A DNA stretch of 58,080 nucleotides, from assembly GCA_030540405.1 (NCBI GenBank), contig JAUNWH010000011.1, positions 1 to 58,080 on the forward strand, written 5' to 3'. Source of the stretch: Spirochaetales bacterium (GTDB taxonomy: Bacteria; Spirochaetota; Spirochaetia; Treponematales; Treponemataceae). Position numbers and translations under genes: made by a program. The notes under the pieces are model-generated. The model searched no databases, was not told the origin of the DNA, and worked only from the letters and a program-made list of their open reading frames with translations. This document shows, piece after piece, positions 43,756-52,794 of this stretch; the first letter of the stretch is position 1, and every line of letters starts with the position of its first letter.

Positions 43756-46700
43756 ATGACAGAAAGCACTCTAATAGATAATTCAGAAAATCTAAAACTC
43801 GCCGACACAATAAAAGAAATTTTAAGCAATCCAAAAATCACTCATATTGACATTGCCACAGGATATTGGGATATTCCGGGAACTGCCGTTCTTGCAGATG
43901 AACTCGATAATTTTTTAGCAAGAGATAACACTAAACTCCGGCTTTTAATAGGCAAAGACCCGTATCTTTTTGCCCAGTACAACAAGAATCCAAAATATAA
44001 AGATATAAAAAGTTGGCCAGAAGAATTTATCCGTACAGACATAAACGAAATTGAAGTAAAACCTGAATATGAAAAAGCAGTTTCATTTCTTTTAAAATAT
44101 CTTGGCAAAACTGACAAAATAGAAATTCATATATTCAAGAAAAATGAAAATGAAGAAAAGCAGTTTCTACATTCAAAATGCTATATTTTTTACGGAAAAG
44201 GAATTTCATACGGAATTATAGGAAGCAGCAATTTTACAGAGAAAGGCTTAAATGGAAACTCAGAATTGAATTACCTTGAAACACTTTCTCAAATCATTAC
44301 AGCAGAACCAAACGAAATAAATACTTCAAAAGGACATATCTTCTGGTTCAATGAAAAATGGGCTTTGTCAGAAGACTGGTCAAAGGAATTTTTGGAGCAA
44401 ATTCTTCGGCCGTCATCAATCGCAAAAAAAGTGCTGGAGGACAAAAAACAAAAGGAAGAAGAAACTGCAAATTATACTGTGCTTTCTCCCTACGAAACCT
44501 ACATAAAATTTCTTATTGACCAGTTTGATGAAGTAATCAGCTTTAACGGAAAAATCACGCCCGATGACTATATGCCGAAGGATCCAAATTTTAAGCGTCT
44601 TACCTATCAGGCGGAGGCGGTAAACCAGGGATTTGCAATAATGAAGCAGCACCACGGCTTTATCCTTGCGGATGTTGTAGGTCTTGGAAAAACTTTTACG
44701 GCTCTTATGGTGGCAAAGCGGCATCTGCTTGAGACTGGCTTTAAAAATCCGGTTCTTATTGTTACTCCGCCAGCAATCAAGCAAAGCTGGATAGACTCAA
44801 TTGAATATTTTGACAAAGACGAAGTTTCAGAAAAAAAGATTCAGCCTCTTATAAATATTACAACAATCGGATGCATTGATGATGTTAATGAAACAGATGA
44901 ATATATCGCCGAAAATGATTTTGATTCCGCATTTAAAAAAGAAAAATACGGAATGATTATTGTAGACGAAAGCCATCGCTTTAGAAATGAAAGCACAATA
45001 ATGTACCAAAAACTCGATGACCTTATCGGCTCAATAAATCCGCAGCCCTATGTTGTGCTTCTTTCCGCAACACCGCAGAACAACGAGCCTTACGATTTAA
45101 GAAACCAGATTTATTTATTTCAGCGTGAACACAACCGCTCCACTCTACAGAATCTCGGAAAATTCGGAAACAAGCTGGAAAGCTATTTTGCAGAGAAACA
45201 CAACAACTACAAGGAATATATAAAAAAAGAAAAAACTGTTGACGGCAAAAAAATTCCTAAAACAAAAGAAGAGCTTGCGCACGACAAGGCCGCACTTATT
45301 GCAGACAGCGAGGACATAAGAAAAAGAATTGTGGAGCCTCTTGTAATACGCCGCACACGAACAGACATTGAACGTTTTTATCAGGAAGATATGAAAAATC
45401 AGGGATTAAGTTTTCCTAAAATTCAAAAGCCGGTCGCAATTCCTTACGAAATGAATGGAGAACTTGGAAATCTTTTCAACAGCACAATAAATATTATCGC
45501 GCCTCAGGTAAGCCATGTTGATTCAGATGAGAACGGAGAGCCAGTTCTGGATTTTGGAGCAACGGCAGGAAAAGACGGGCTTGGCTATTACCGCTACAGG
45601 GCAATTGAATTTCTAAAATCAGAGGAAAACCGCAGACGGCACGAAATAAACAATTTAAGTGTTTCAGGCACTTCACAGCGGCTTGCGCAGATTATGGAAC
45701 TGCTCTTGGTAAAGCGTCTTGAAAGCTCGCAGGCGGCTTTTAAGGAATCCCTGCACAACCTGCACCGCTACACAGAAAACATGGTAAAAATGTGGAATGC
45801 AGACAGAATCTTTATCTGTCCAGACCTAAATGTAAACAAAGAACTCAACGATGAAAATATCTCAAAAAATGGGACTTTTGAGCAAACACTCTGTGTTCTG
45901 GCAGAAAAAGCAAAAAAGGCGAACAAAAAAAATTCAGGCAACGAAAATGAAGGACCGAATCAGGAATACAAACGGACAGACTTTTTTGACAGCTATATAG
46001 AGAACCTGAACAATGATTTGCGGCTTATTGATGAGCTTTGCTCAAAATGGGACGTTCAGACTTCAGACCCAAAAATGAGCACATTTATTTTTGAAACCGC
46101 AAGGCAGTTTCTTGATTCGAAACGAAACAAAAATAAGAAGCTTGTCATCTTTACAGAATGTATAGCAACTCAAAAGGCGCTTGTTCAAAAGCTAAGTGAA
46201 ATGCCGACTAAAAACTACAACGTTCTCTCTATTACCGCAAAAAACCGTGACGACATGAAAGAAACAATCGCCGCAAACTTTGACGCAAACTATAAAGGCG
46301 TAAAAAAAGACGATTATCAGATTCTTATCACCACCGATGTTCTTGCAGAAGGCGTAAACCTTCACCGCTCAAATTCTATTTTGAATTATGATTCTCCATG
46401 GAACGCAACCCGGCTTATGCAGCGTTTAGGAAGAATCAACCGTATCGGCACGGATGCAAAGAAAATCTGGAACTACAATTTTTATCCGTCAACTTTGGGC
46501 GACAGCCAAATAAACCTTAAAAACAGGACTTATGTAAAACTCCAGGCATTTCATGAGCTTTTTGGAGAGGACAGCCAAATTTATTCAAGCGAAGAGGAAG
46601 TAAAGCACTTTGACAAAGTAGTCCACGATGAAGTCCAGGATTCAGAGACACCTATAATGCCGTTTATCGCAGAACTGCGTGAATACAAGAAAAATAATGA

Positions 46701-47295
46701 AAATGATTATTTAAAACTTTCTTCAATAAATAGCACTATAGTTTCAACAACACAGTCGGAAAGCAAGAAAGCATTTTCCGAACTGTGCGAAACAGACAAA
46801 AACAACAAAACTTTACGTTCCACGCTTTATATCTCAAATGAAGACGGAAGCGCGGAAAAAGTCAGCCAGCTGGAATTTTTTGAAACACTAAAACCGCTGT
46901 CAACTTTTGAGGGAACAGAACCAGACAACGCTCTTATAGAAAAATACAGGAAATCAGTTCTTAATTGCTATGCCGCAGACAAGCAGAATGCAAGCCTTTC
47001 CATGAAAAGCAAACTCAGAAAAGGCGACAAGAAAATTTCAGACGCAATCAAGAAAATAAAATCACTTTATAATTTTGATTTGCCTGAAATCTACGGAGAA
47101 AAACTTAATGAAATTTCAAATTCAATCAGAGACAAAAATTTCACTCTGATAAATAAAGTTCTGGAAAAGGATTTTAAGAATGAAGGTCTTGGAACAATTC
47201 AGATAGAGGCCGATATTGATTATCTGCACAAATATACGCGCACTCATTCATCAGAATTTGAAGCGGACATTGCAATTGAATTTATAGTTAAATAA
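43756..47295 (+). CDS. PLD-domain SNF2-family helicase (predicted defence effector)
   Basis: 1179 residues. The N-terminal phospholipase-D-like nuclease domain has His139-Ser-Lys, then GSSNFTEKGL. The SNF2-type ATPase follows: Walker A VGLGKT (Lys312), DEAH-box variant VDESH (Asp404), LLSATPQNN. The helicase C domain has TTDVLAEGVNLHRSN and QRLGRINRIGT (Gln889). PLD plus helicase is known in ATP-dependent restriction enzymes such as NgoAVII and CglI. The adenine methyltransferase gene starts 15 nt later, so the pair is probably a restriction-modification-type phage defence (inference). No ribosome-binding site is obvious. Confidence 0.85.
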   Translation: MTESTLIDNSENLKLADTIKEILSNPKITHIDIATGYWDIPGTAVLADELDNFLARDNTKLRLLIGKDPYLFAQYNKNPKYKDIKSWPEEFIRTDINEIEVKPEYEKAVSFLLKYLGKTDKIEIHIFKKNENEEKQFLHSKCYIFYGKGISYGIIGSSNFTEKGLNGNSELNYLETLSQIITAEPNEINTSKGHIFWFNEKWALSEDWSKEFLEQILRPSSIAKKVLEDKKQKEEETANYTVLSPYETYIKFLIDQFDEVISFNGKITPDDYMPKDPNFKRLTYQAEAVNQGFAIMKQHHGFILADVVGLGKTFTALMVAKRHLLETGFKNPVLIVTPPAIKQSWIDSIEYFDKDEVSEKKIQPLINITTIGCIDDVNETDEYIAENDFDSAFKKEKYGMIIVDESHRFRNESTIMYQKLDDLIGSINPQPYVVLLSATPQNNEPYDLRNQIYLFQREHNRSTLQNLGKFGNKLESYFAEKHNNYKEYIKKEKTVDGKKIPKTKEELAHDKAALIADSEDIRKRIVEPLVIRRTRTDIERFYQEDMKNQGLSFPKIQKPVAIPYEMNGELGNLFNSTINIIAPQVSHVDSDENGEPVLDFGATAGKDGLGYYRYRAIEFLKSEENRRRHEINNLSVSGTSQRLAQIMELLLVKRLESSQAAFKESLHNLHRYTENMVKMWNADRIFICPDLNVNKELNDENISKNGTFEQTLCVLAEKAKKANKKNSGNENEGPNQEYKRTDFFDSYIENLNNDLRLIDELCSKWDVQTSDPKMSTFIFETARQFLDSKRNKNKKLVIFTECIATQKALVQKLSEMPTKNYNVLSITAKNRDDMKETIAANFDANYKGVKKDDYQILITTDVLAEGVNLHRSNSILNYDSPWNATRLMQRLGRINRIGTDAKKIWNYNFYPSTLGDSQINLKNRTYVKLQAFHELFGEDSQIYSSEEEVKHFDKVVHDEVQDSETPIMPFIAELREYKKNNENDYLKLSSINSTIVSTTQSESKKAFSELCETDKNNKTLRSTLYISNEDGSAEKVSQLEFFETLKPLSTFEGTEPDNALIEKYRKSVLNCYAADKQNASLSMKSKLRKGDKKISDAIKKIKSLYNFDLPEIYGEKLNEISNSIRDKNFTLINKVLEKDFKNEGLGTIQIEADIDYLHKYTRTHSSEFEADIAIEFIVK

Positions 47296-47310
47296 TTTGG
47301 AGAAAATATC

Positions 47311-50300
47311 ATGGAAAATTTGCGGACATTATTTGAAAATGAATATCCAGGAAAAAAAGTTCTATTTGAAAGCCTGATTAAACCTATTTTTGTAAAAGCA
47401 AATGACACAACTTTAACAGATGAACAGGAACTTTCTGATTCAGACAAAAAACAGATAAAGTCATTCAGAATTATCGCACAAGTCAGAGGCAGTTTTCCAA
47501 TAACATTTGCAGATGTTGAGCTGCAGGACAACGTCGCGTTAAAAAGAAGCCGGGTTAATATCCAGAATTGTGTCCGCAAGGTTATGGAGAATGATTCAAA
47601 TGCAATCATCTTCTTTCATTTTGCAGACAACTTAAAAGAATGGCGCGTAAGCTATGTGAACAAAGCCGACTCCCTGAAAAACAGCACAAGCGCAAAACGC
47701 TACACATATCTTTGCGGACCAGAACATTCCTGCAGAACTATTGCAGAAAGATTTTCGACACTCAAAGGCCTTTCAACAATCAGAGATGAAAAAATGCTGG
47801 AAGCATTCAGCGTTGCTCCGTTAAGCGATGACTTTTTTAACGAATACCGTGAGCACTATGCTGACCTTGTTGAATATATCAGCGGAAAACGTTTTGTAAA
47901 AAAAGGCGGAAAATTCATAGAAGAAAAGACAAAAAATCCGGTCTCAGAATTTTCAAATGCCTTTAATGGAGACGACAAGGCAGTCCGCGATTTTGTAAAA
48001 AAAATGATGGGACGGCTTGTATTTCTTCAGTTTTTGCAGAAAAAAGGATGGCTCGGAGTTCAAAAAAACGCAAAATGGGGAGCTGGCGACAAGAACTTTA
48101 TATACAACCTTTTTAAGAATGCGGACGACTCTGTAAAAAATGATTTTCTTGAGCAAGCTCTTGAACCGCTGTTCTTTAAAAGTTTGAACTGCGACCGCGG
48201 AGAAGAAGCAATTGCTCCAAAAGCTGTATGCAGTATCTACGGAAGCGAAATCAGGATTCCATATCTAAACGGCGGACTTTTTGAGGCGGACGAGCTTGAC
48301 AAGAAAAAAGTCAAATTCAAGAAAGAGCATTTTGAATCTCTTTTTGAATTCTTCAATCAGTACAACTTTACAATCGACGAGACTGACCCGGACGATGTGG
48401 AAATCGGCGTAGACCCGGAAATGCTTGGCAAGATTTTTGAAAATCTTTTGGAAGACAACAAGGACAAAGGCGCGTTCTATACTCCTAAAGAAATCGTTCA
48501 GTATATGTGCCGCGAAAGCCTGATTGCATATCTGGAAACAGAGACTGTCAAAACTGATGAAAATGACACTGAGACTGCAAAACAAAATAGAAAAGACAAG
48601 ATAAGAAATTTTGTTCTGAACCACGATGCCTCATCATTCTCAGAAAAAGAAAAGGCGGATATTCTTAAAGCCTTGATTGATGTTAAAATCTGCGACCCGG
48701 CGGTAGGCAGCGGAGCGTTTCCGATGGGAATGTTGAACGAGCTTTTGTCATGCACTCAAATTCTTACCGGAGAAGCAAAAACAAGAGCTGAACTAAAAAA
48801 GCATATTGTAAAAAACAACATTTACGGCGTGGACATTGAAAAAGGCGCTGTTGACATTGCACGGCTTCGTTTCTGGCTTGCGATTATAGTTGACGAAGAA
48901 GAGCCGCTGCCATTGCCGAACCTTGACTATAAGATTATGCAGGGAAACAGCCTGCTTGAAAGTTTTGAAGGAATTGATTTAAGTGATTTAACAACAAAAA
49001 AAGCAGATGAACTTTTTGATGACGCAGACGATGTAAAATGCCTTGTAACAACTTTGCAAAAGTATTTTGACACAAGCGACCACAATGCAAAAACAGCACA
49101 TAGGGAAGCAATAAAATCAGCGGTACTTGATTTATTGGAAAAACGAGGAATCAGCACAGCGGAAAATAGAGTAAAAACAGAACTAAAAAAACTTGACCTG
49201 CACGAAAACAGCCAGTTCTTCCTGTGGCACACTTGGTTTTACGATGTTTTCAACAGACCGAATGATTGCAACAGAAACGGCTTCGACATCGTGATTGGAA
49301 ATCCGCCGTATATAAGTGCGCCTACTCAGCTTGCAAATAAATTTCTTGCAGAGCAGCGTGAAAAAATAAGCAAAAGCAATAAGTATAAATCGCTCTACCA
49401 AAAATGGGATTTGTATATTCCGTTCATAGAACTTGGACTGAATTTAAATTGCCGAAATGGAATAACAACAATGATTGTGCCGTTCCCGCTGACAAACCAG
49501 CTTTATGCAAAAATTTTAAGAGAGATGATTGTCAAAGAAAACAATATGTTTGAGCTTGTGGACTTAAACGGAACAAAAATATTTGACAATGCAACAGTTT
49601 CAAACTGCATTCCTTTTATAGAAAAAGTTGCACCAAAAGAAAAAACTTGGATTTCTCATATAGATGAAAAACTTGAAATAAGAAAAATTTTTGAGCAACC
49701 ATTTTCAGCATTAGTTCAAGACGAAAAAACACAAGTCTGGAATGTAACTCAGCAAAAACGCGAGGCAAACAAATATTCCGATTTTCACGTTCTAGGCGAT
49801 TTTTGTTATGTAAGCTATGGTTTGCGTCCTAATTCTGATGAGAAAACTGCGAAAGGTGAATTCAAAAAAGAAGATTTGATAAGTGATGTAAAAGATAATA
49901 TCCCTCGCAGAAAATATATTGAAGCAAAGGATATTGAAAAATATAAAATCAATAGAATTCGGTATCTTGAATATGGAACTGATAGAAGCCCTGCAAAATT
50001 GACACGACCAACTTTTGAAGAATTATATAATCACAATAAAATTATGTTTAATGTTTTGGGAGATTTGACAGGAACTTTTGATGATAAAAAATTGATTCAC
50101 AACCATTCATTAATTGCTTGCGTTCTTTGGAACTCTCTTAAATGTGTAGAAAACAAAAGCATTGCTTCAAGCATAAAAAAATATTCAAAATATTCACGTC
50201 AAGAAATGGAAAAACTTTCTGAAACTGTAGACTTAAAGTTTTTGCTTGGAATTATGAATTCAAAATACGCTTCGGTTTTGCTCACAAATCTTCGCGGCGG

Positions 50301-50496
50301 CGACTATCACATTTACCCTGAACATATAAGAAACATTCCCATCCCCGCCGCAACTCCAGCCAAGCAACAAGCAATCATTGCACTGGTAGATAAAATCCTC
50401 GCAACAAAAAAACAGGATTCTTCTGTAGACACAAACGCGCTGGAATCAAAAATCGATGAACTTGTTTATAAACTCTATGAAGTTAATAACATATAA
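47311..50496 (+). CDS. Eco57I/PglX-like adenine-N6 DNA methyltransferase
   Basis: 1061 residues. After a 450-residue N-terminal region with GAFYTPKEIVQYM come the SAM site DPAVGSGAFPMGML (Asp462), IYGVDIEKGAVDIARLRFW and the catalytic NPPY at 664-667 (FDIVIGNPPYIS). The last 400 residues form a target-recognition region ending with HIYPEHIRNIPIPAAT and a coiled tail (QQAIIALVDKILATKK ... LVYKLYEV). No nuclease motif was seen. The DNA encoding residues about 649-667 is repeated in inverted orientation at 53932-53986, so the C-terminal half is predicted to be exchangeable. Confidence 0.9.
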   Translation: MENLRTLFENEYPGKKVLFESLIKPIFVKANDTTLTDEQELSDSDKKQIKSFRIIAQVRGSFPITFADVELQDNVALKRSRVNIQNCVRKVMENDSNAIIFFHFADNLKEWRVSYVNKADSLKNSTSAKRYTYLCGPEHSCRTIAERFSTLKGLSTIRDEKMLEAFSVAPLSDDFFNEYREHYADLVEYISGKRFVKKGGKFIEEKTKNPVSEFSNAFNGDDKAVRDFVKKMMGRLVFLQFLQKKGWLGVQKNAKWGAGDKNFIYNLFKNADDSVKNDFLEQALEPLFFKSLNCDRGEEAIAPKAVCSIYGSEIRIPYLNGGLFEADELDKKKVKFKKEHFESLFEFFNQYNFTIDETDPDDVEIGVDPEMLGKIFENLLEDNKDKGAFYTPKEIVQYMCRESLIAYLETETVKTDENDTETAKQNRKDKIRNFVLNHDASSFSEKEKADILKALIDVKICDPAVGSGAFPMGMLNELLSCTQILTGEAKTRAELKKHIVKNNIYGVDIEKGAVDIARLRFWLAIIVDEEEPLPLPNLDYKIMQGNSLLESFEGIDLSDLTTKKADELFDDADDVKCLVTTLQKYFDTSDHNAKTAHREAIKSAVLDLLEKRGISTAENRVKTELKKLDLHENSQFFLWHTWFYDVFNRPNDCNRNGFDIVIGNPPYISAPTQLANKFLAEQREKISKSNKYKSLYQKWDLYIPFIELGLNLNCRNGITTMIVPFPLTNQLYAKILREMIVKENNMFELVDLNGTKIFDNATVSNCIPFIEKVAPKEKTWISHIDEKLEIRKIFEQPFSALVQDEKTQVWNVTQQKREANKYSDFHVLGDFCYVSYGLRPNSDEKTAKGEFKKEDLISDVKDNIPRRKYIEAKDIEKYKINRIRYLEYGTDRSPAKLTRPTFEELYNHNKIMFNVLGDLTGTFDDKKLIHNHSLIACVLWNSLKCVENKSIASSIKKYSKYSRQEMEKLSETVDLKFLLGIMNSKYASVLLTNLRGGDYHIYPEHIRNIPIPAATPAKQQAIIALVDKILATKKQDSSVDTNALESKIDELVYKLYEVNNI
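49257..49311 (+). repeat. Inverted repeat, left copy (within the methyltransferase gene)
   Basis: 45 bp identical to the reverse complement of 53942-53986, then one mismatch and 9 more matches. It encodes residues NRPNDCNRNGFDIVIGNPPY (first Arg/Asn partly outside). The matched frames are the same in both copies, so a crossover gives an intact hybrid methyltransferase. Confidence 0.85.
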
Positions 50497-50529
50497 GGAA
50501 ATTGTTAGTAAAAATAAATAATTATATTC

Positions 50530-50574
50530 TTGTCTTATATGCAAAAATTTGTTATATTGGTATTATGTAATACC
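50530..50574 (+). promoter_or_regulatory. Promoter and operator of the toxin-antitoxin-chaperone operon
   Basis: TTGTCT (50530-50535), 17 nt, TATATT (50553-50558). It is followed at once by a perfect dyad GGTATTA-TG-TAATACC (50559-50574) covering the start of transcription. MqsA-type antitoxins repress through such palindromes. Confidence 0.6.
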
Positions 50575-50596
50575 GATATGGTTTTAAGGATATATT

Positions 50597-50935
50597 TTGA
50601 ATAATATCATCGCCGCTCAATTATTTATAAAAAGATTGAAGCCTCTTCTTGAACAAAATAAAGTTGTTTTTGATCCAAGAAATCAAAAAACAATGAAATT
50701 TTTGCTTGAAGAGGATATGGATGAGAATGATGTATTTGAATATCTCCGTAAACTTGATTCGTCAAATTATTATGATGGGCCAAAAGCTGACAGAAATGGA
50801 GAAGCAGGCGATATAATGATGTTCTTGTATCCGTACAAGAAAACCAGAATTTATATAAAACTAAAGATTTGGACTGATAAAAATGGCGATTTTGGAGCTG
50901 TAATATCTTTTCATGAGGAAGGTGACTATGATTAA
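50597..50935 (+). CDS. MqsR-like mRNA interferase toxin (putative)
   Basis: 112 residues; TTG start with AAGGA 6 nt upstream. Small basic-acidic protein: FLLEEDMDENDVFEYLRKLD, then a C-terminal beta sheet (RIYIKLKIWTDK, FGAVISFHEEGD) that fits the MqsR/RelE-type toxin fold. Identity as MqsR-like rests mostly on the following MqsA-like antitoxin, with which it overlaps by 8 bp. It would cut mRNA when free. Toxin-first order is the MqsRA order. Confidence 0.65.
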   Translation: MNNIIAAQLFIKRLKPLLEQNKVVFDPRNQKTMKFLLEEDMDENDVFEYLRKLDSSNYYDGPKADRNGEAGDIMMFLYPYKKTRIYIKLKIWTDKNGDFGAVISFHEEGDYD

Positions 50936-51632
50936 ACATTCTTGTCCATACTGCGAAACAATCCGTGATGTAAAAGAAGTAAAGCGGAATGAAACTATTG
51001 AAATAAAAGGTAAAAAAATCTCGTATGAAGCTGCTCATTATGAATGCAGTGTGTGTCACAACTTTTTTGACACTAAAGAGCAAATGGGCAAAAACCTTCT
51101 TGCAGCTAGAGAAGCCTATGATTTGCAATATAATTCTATAACTTCTGAGAAAATAATTAAAATTCGCGAAAAATATAATGCCAGTCAAAAAGCTTTTAGT
51201 CTCATTCTTGGCATGGGAGAATTAACTATTAATTCTTATGAACAGAATAAATCTGTTCCAAATTCATCTAATCACCTTCTTTTGCAACTTGCAGAAAACC
51301 CTCTTATTTTTTTCGAAATGTATGAGAAAAATAAAAACAAAATTGGTGCTATTCAGCGAGAACATATAGAATCTTCACAAGTGTATAAAGATTGCCAACG
51401 TTGGGGAGGATTAGAGAATCTTTACCAACATCTTTCATCTACAGAAAGAGAAGTTATAGAAAATAAAACTTATATTGTTGGCTCTTCTGTTGTTCAAATT
51501 GTATCTGATATGGTAAAAGCAGAAATGAGTAAAACTAGTTTTGAAATATATGCGGATGCGCATGAAGTAGAAGAAGGTACAATTCCTTCTTCTACAGATA
51601 TAAACAGAGAGTTTTCTATAGGAGTTGCATGA
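50928..51632 (+). CDS. MqsA-like antitoxin with long C-terminal extension
   Basis: 234 residues from ATG 50928 (AGGAAGG upstream; an ATG at 50913 is less likely). A zinc-finger domain has CPYC (about 6-9) and CSVC (about 42-45). A helix-turn-helix follows (ASQKAFSLILGMGELTINSYEQNKSVP), as in MqsA. About 110 extra residues follow. In HigA/SecB-type TAC systems such an extension is the chaperone-addiction segment: it makes the antitoxin unstable unless the SecB-like chaperone binds. The next gene is SecB-like, which supports this (inference). Confidence 0.75.
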   Translation: MIKHSCPYCETIRDVKEVKRNETIEIKGKKISYEAAHYECSVCHNFFDTKEQMGKNLLAAREAYDLQYNSITSEKIIKIREKYNASQKAFSLILGMGELTINSYEQNKSVPNSSNHLLLQLAENPLIFFEMYEKNKNKIGAIQREHIESSQVYKDCQRWGGLENLYQHLSSTEREVIENKTYIVGSSVVQIVSDMVKAEMSKTSFEIYADAHEVEEGTIPSSTDINREFSIGVA

Positions 51633-52060
51633 TGAATAATGAAGACTTTCAGAACTTTATAAAATCCATTTCCATTGATTATATTCAGCCTACAAGCATT
51701 TCTTTTGAAAGATTTGATAGTTTTCCTCAAGAAAACACCGATATTCAAATAAACTGGAAAATGTCTTACCCAGAAAAACCTTGTACATTTATAGATGATA
51801 AGTTTTCAATGCTACCTATGTTTGAAATAGCTTTTGTTTATGATAACAAAGTCATCTTTTCAAATAAATCAATTTTTATTGTTATGCTTTCAATAAAAAA
51901 TAAAGATGAATTTGAGAGATACTGGTCTATGGAAGAAATTCAGAAAACCTTTAAAGACAAGCAAATAAGAAATACACTTTGGCCTATTGTAAGACAACAA
52001 GTTCTTGATGGATTATCAAGATTGTCATTGCCACCAGTTGCTCTTCCATGGTTGCTGTAG
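51629..52060 (+). CDS. SecB-like chaperone of a toxin-antitoxin-chaperone system
   Basis: 143 residues, SecB-sized. A beta-rich core (WKMSYPEKP, FEIAFVYDNKVIFSNKSIFIVMLSIKN) precedes the C-terminal helix typical of SecB-like proteins: RNTLWPIVRQQVLDGLSRL, then LPPVALP. It overlaps the antitoxin stop by 4 bp (ATGA, or second ATG at 51632), so it is coupled to the antitoxin. It would bind the antitoxin's C-terminal extension and allow it to fold. A solitary export SecB is unlikely in this position. Confidence 0.7.
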   Translation: MMNNEDFQNFIKSISIDYIQPTSISFERFDSFPQENTDIQINWKMSYPEKPCTFIDDKFSMLPMFEIAFVYDNKVIFSNKSIFIVMLSIKNKDEFERYWSMEEIQKTFKDKQIRNTLWPIVRQQVLDGLSRLSLPPVALPWLL

Positions 52061-52119
52061 TTTATTTTTTTGTTAATTTAAATTTTTCAGTAACAGAAGT
52101 TAGTTAGAAAATTTCTTTC

Positions 52120-52443
52120 TCATTTCTCAAAATCGGCGCATTTCATCTGGAGTCCGTCTTCCAAGTCAGCCCAGTTATTATTTTGGCATACAGCTGTATA
52201 AAAATTCTTATCCTCTGGAATAACTGTGAAAAAATTGCATAAATTCAAAATCAATGTTTTTCTTTCTTCAACTGTTTTGTCTTTTCTTAAAATGAAAAAA
52301 ATGTCAGAAAGGGAATGTGCTGAAATATAGCCTTCATTTTCTTTTTTTACACATGAATTTACGATTTTTGAGGCATTTTCAGAAAACGGTTCCCGGCTTT
52401 GAATTAAATCCAGAATAATATTCGTATCAATCAATATCTTCAT
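52120..52443 (-). CDS. PIN-domain toxin (VapC-like), C-terminally truncated
   Basis: 107 residues. PIN motifs are MKILIDTNIILDLI (Asp6), SAHSLSDIFF and WADLEDGLQMKCA. PIN toxins usually continue for about 25 more residues through a TRN..DF motif, which supplies the last acidic residue. Here a stop follows MKCADFEK, so the toxin may be inactive. Overlaps the antitoxin gene by 17 bp. Confidence 0.75.
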   Translation of the reverse strand: MKILIDTNIILDLIQSREPFSENASKIVNSCVKKENEGYISAHSLSDIFFILRKDKTVEERKTLILNLCNFFTVIPEDKNFYTAVCQNNNWADLEDGLQMKCADFEK

Positions 52444-52663
52444 ATTTTTTTCTTAATGATTCTGAAAGTTCCTCGTCTGCGTCAATATCTCTTGTTACAG
52501 AGCCTTTTATACTGTTGAAATAAGCAAGCCCATTTTTGACAGCATCATTCTCTTTAGCTTTTTTCTTGAAAATCAAAGATGTGATTTTTTGAGACAGTAT
52601 TTCCAAATCATGAAGATCCAGTTTGTCAACAGAATTATAATATTGCAACGCCAAATCAGACAT
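52427..52663 (-). CDS. Antitoxin partner of the PIN toxin (putative)
   Basis: 78 residues from the ATG at 52663, which has GGAGG 6 nt upstream; an in-frame ATG at 52675 lacks one. Largely helical (DLALQYYNSVDKLDLHDLEIL) with a Lys-rich middle and acidic C-terminus (DIDADEELSESLRKKYEDID), a common VapB-type shape. Identification depends on position before the PIN gene. Confidence 0.6.
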   Translation of the reverse strand: MSDLALQYYNSVDKLDLHDLEILSQKITSLIFKKKAKENDAVKNGLAYFNSIKGSVTRDIDADEELSESLRKKYEDID

Positions 52664-52794
52664 ATTTGCCTCCAAGAACGTTTTGATATAAGCAGAAAAT
52701 ATTTCTTTAATGAATATAACATAAAAATCAGGAAATCTCTATGTTTTTTAAGTCTATATCAAGAAATAAAATATTGAACTTCTTTTTTTGTATT

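Noticed and set aside
43545-43841. Minus-strand ORF with a repeated proline/leucine-rich peptide
   Set aside because: The peptide repeat is just the translation of the 45-bp DNA repeats, and the ORF overlaps the helicase start and has no ribosome-binding site.
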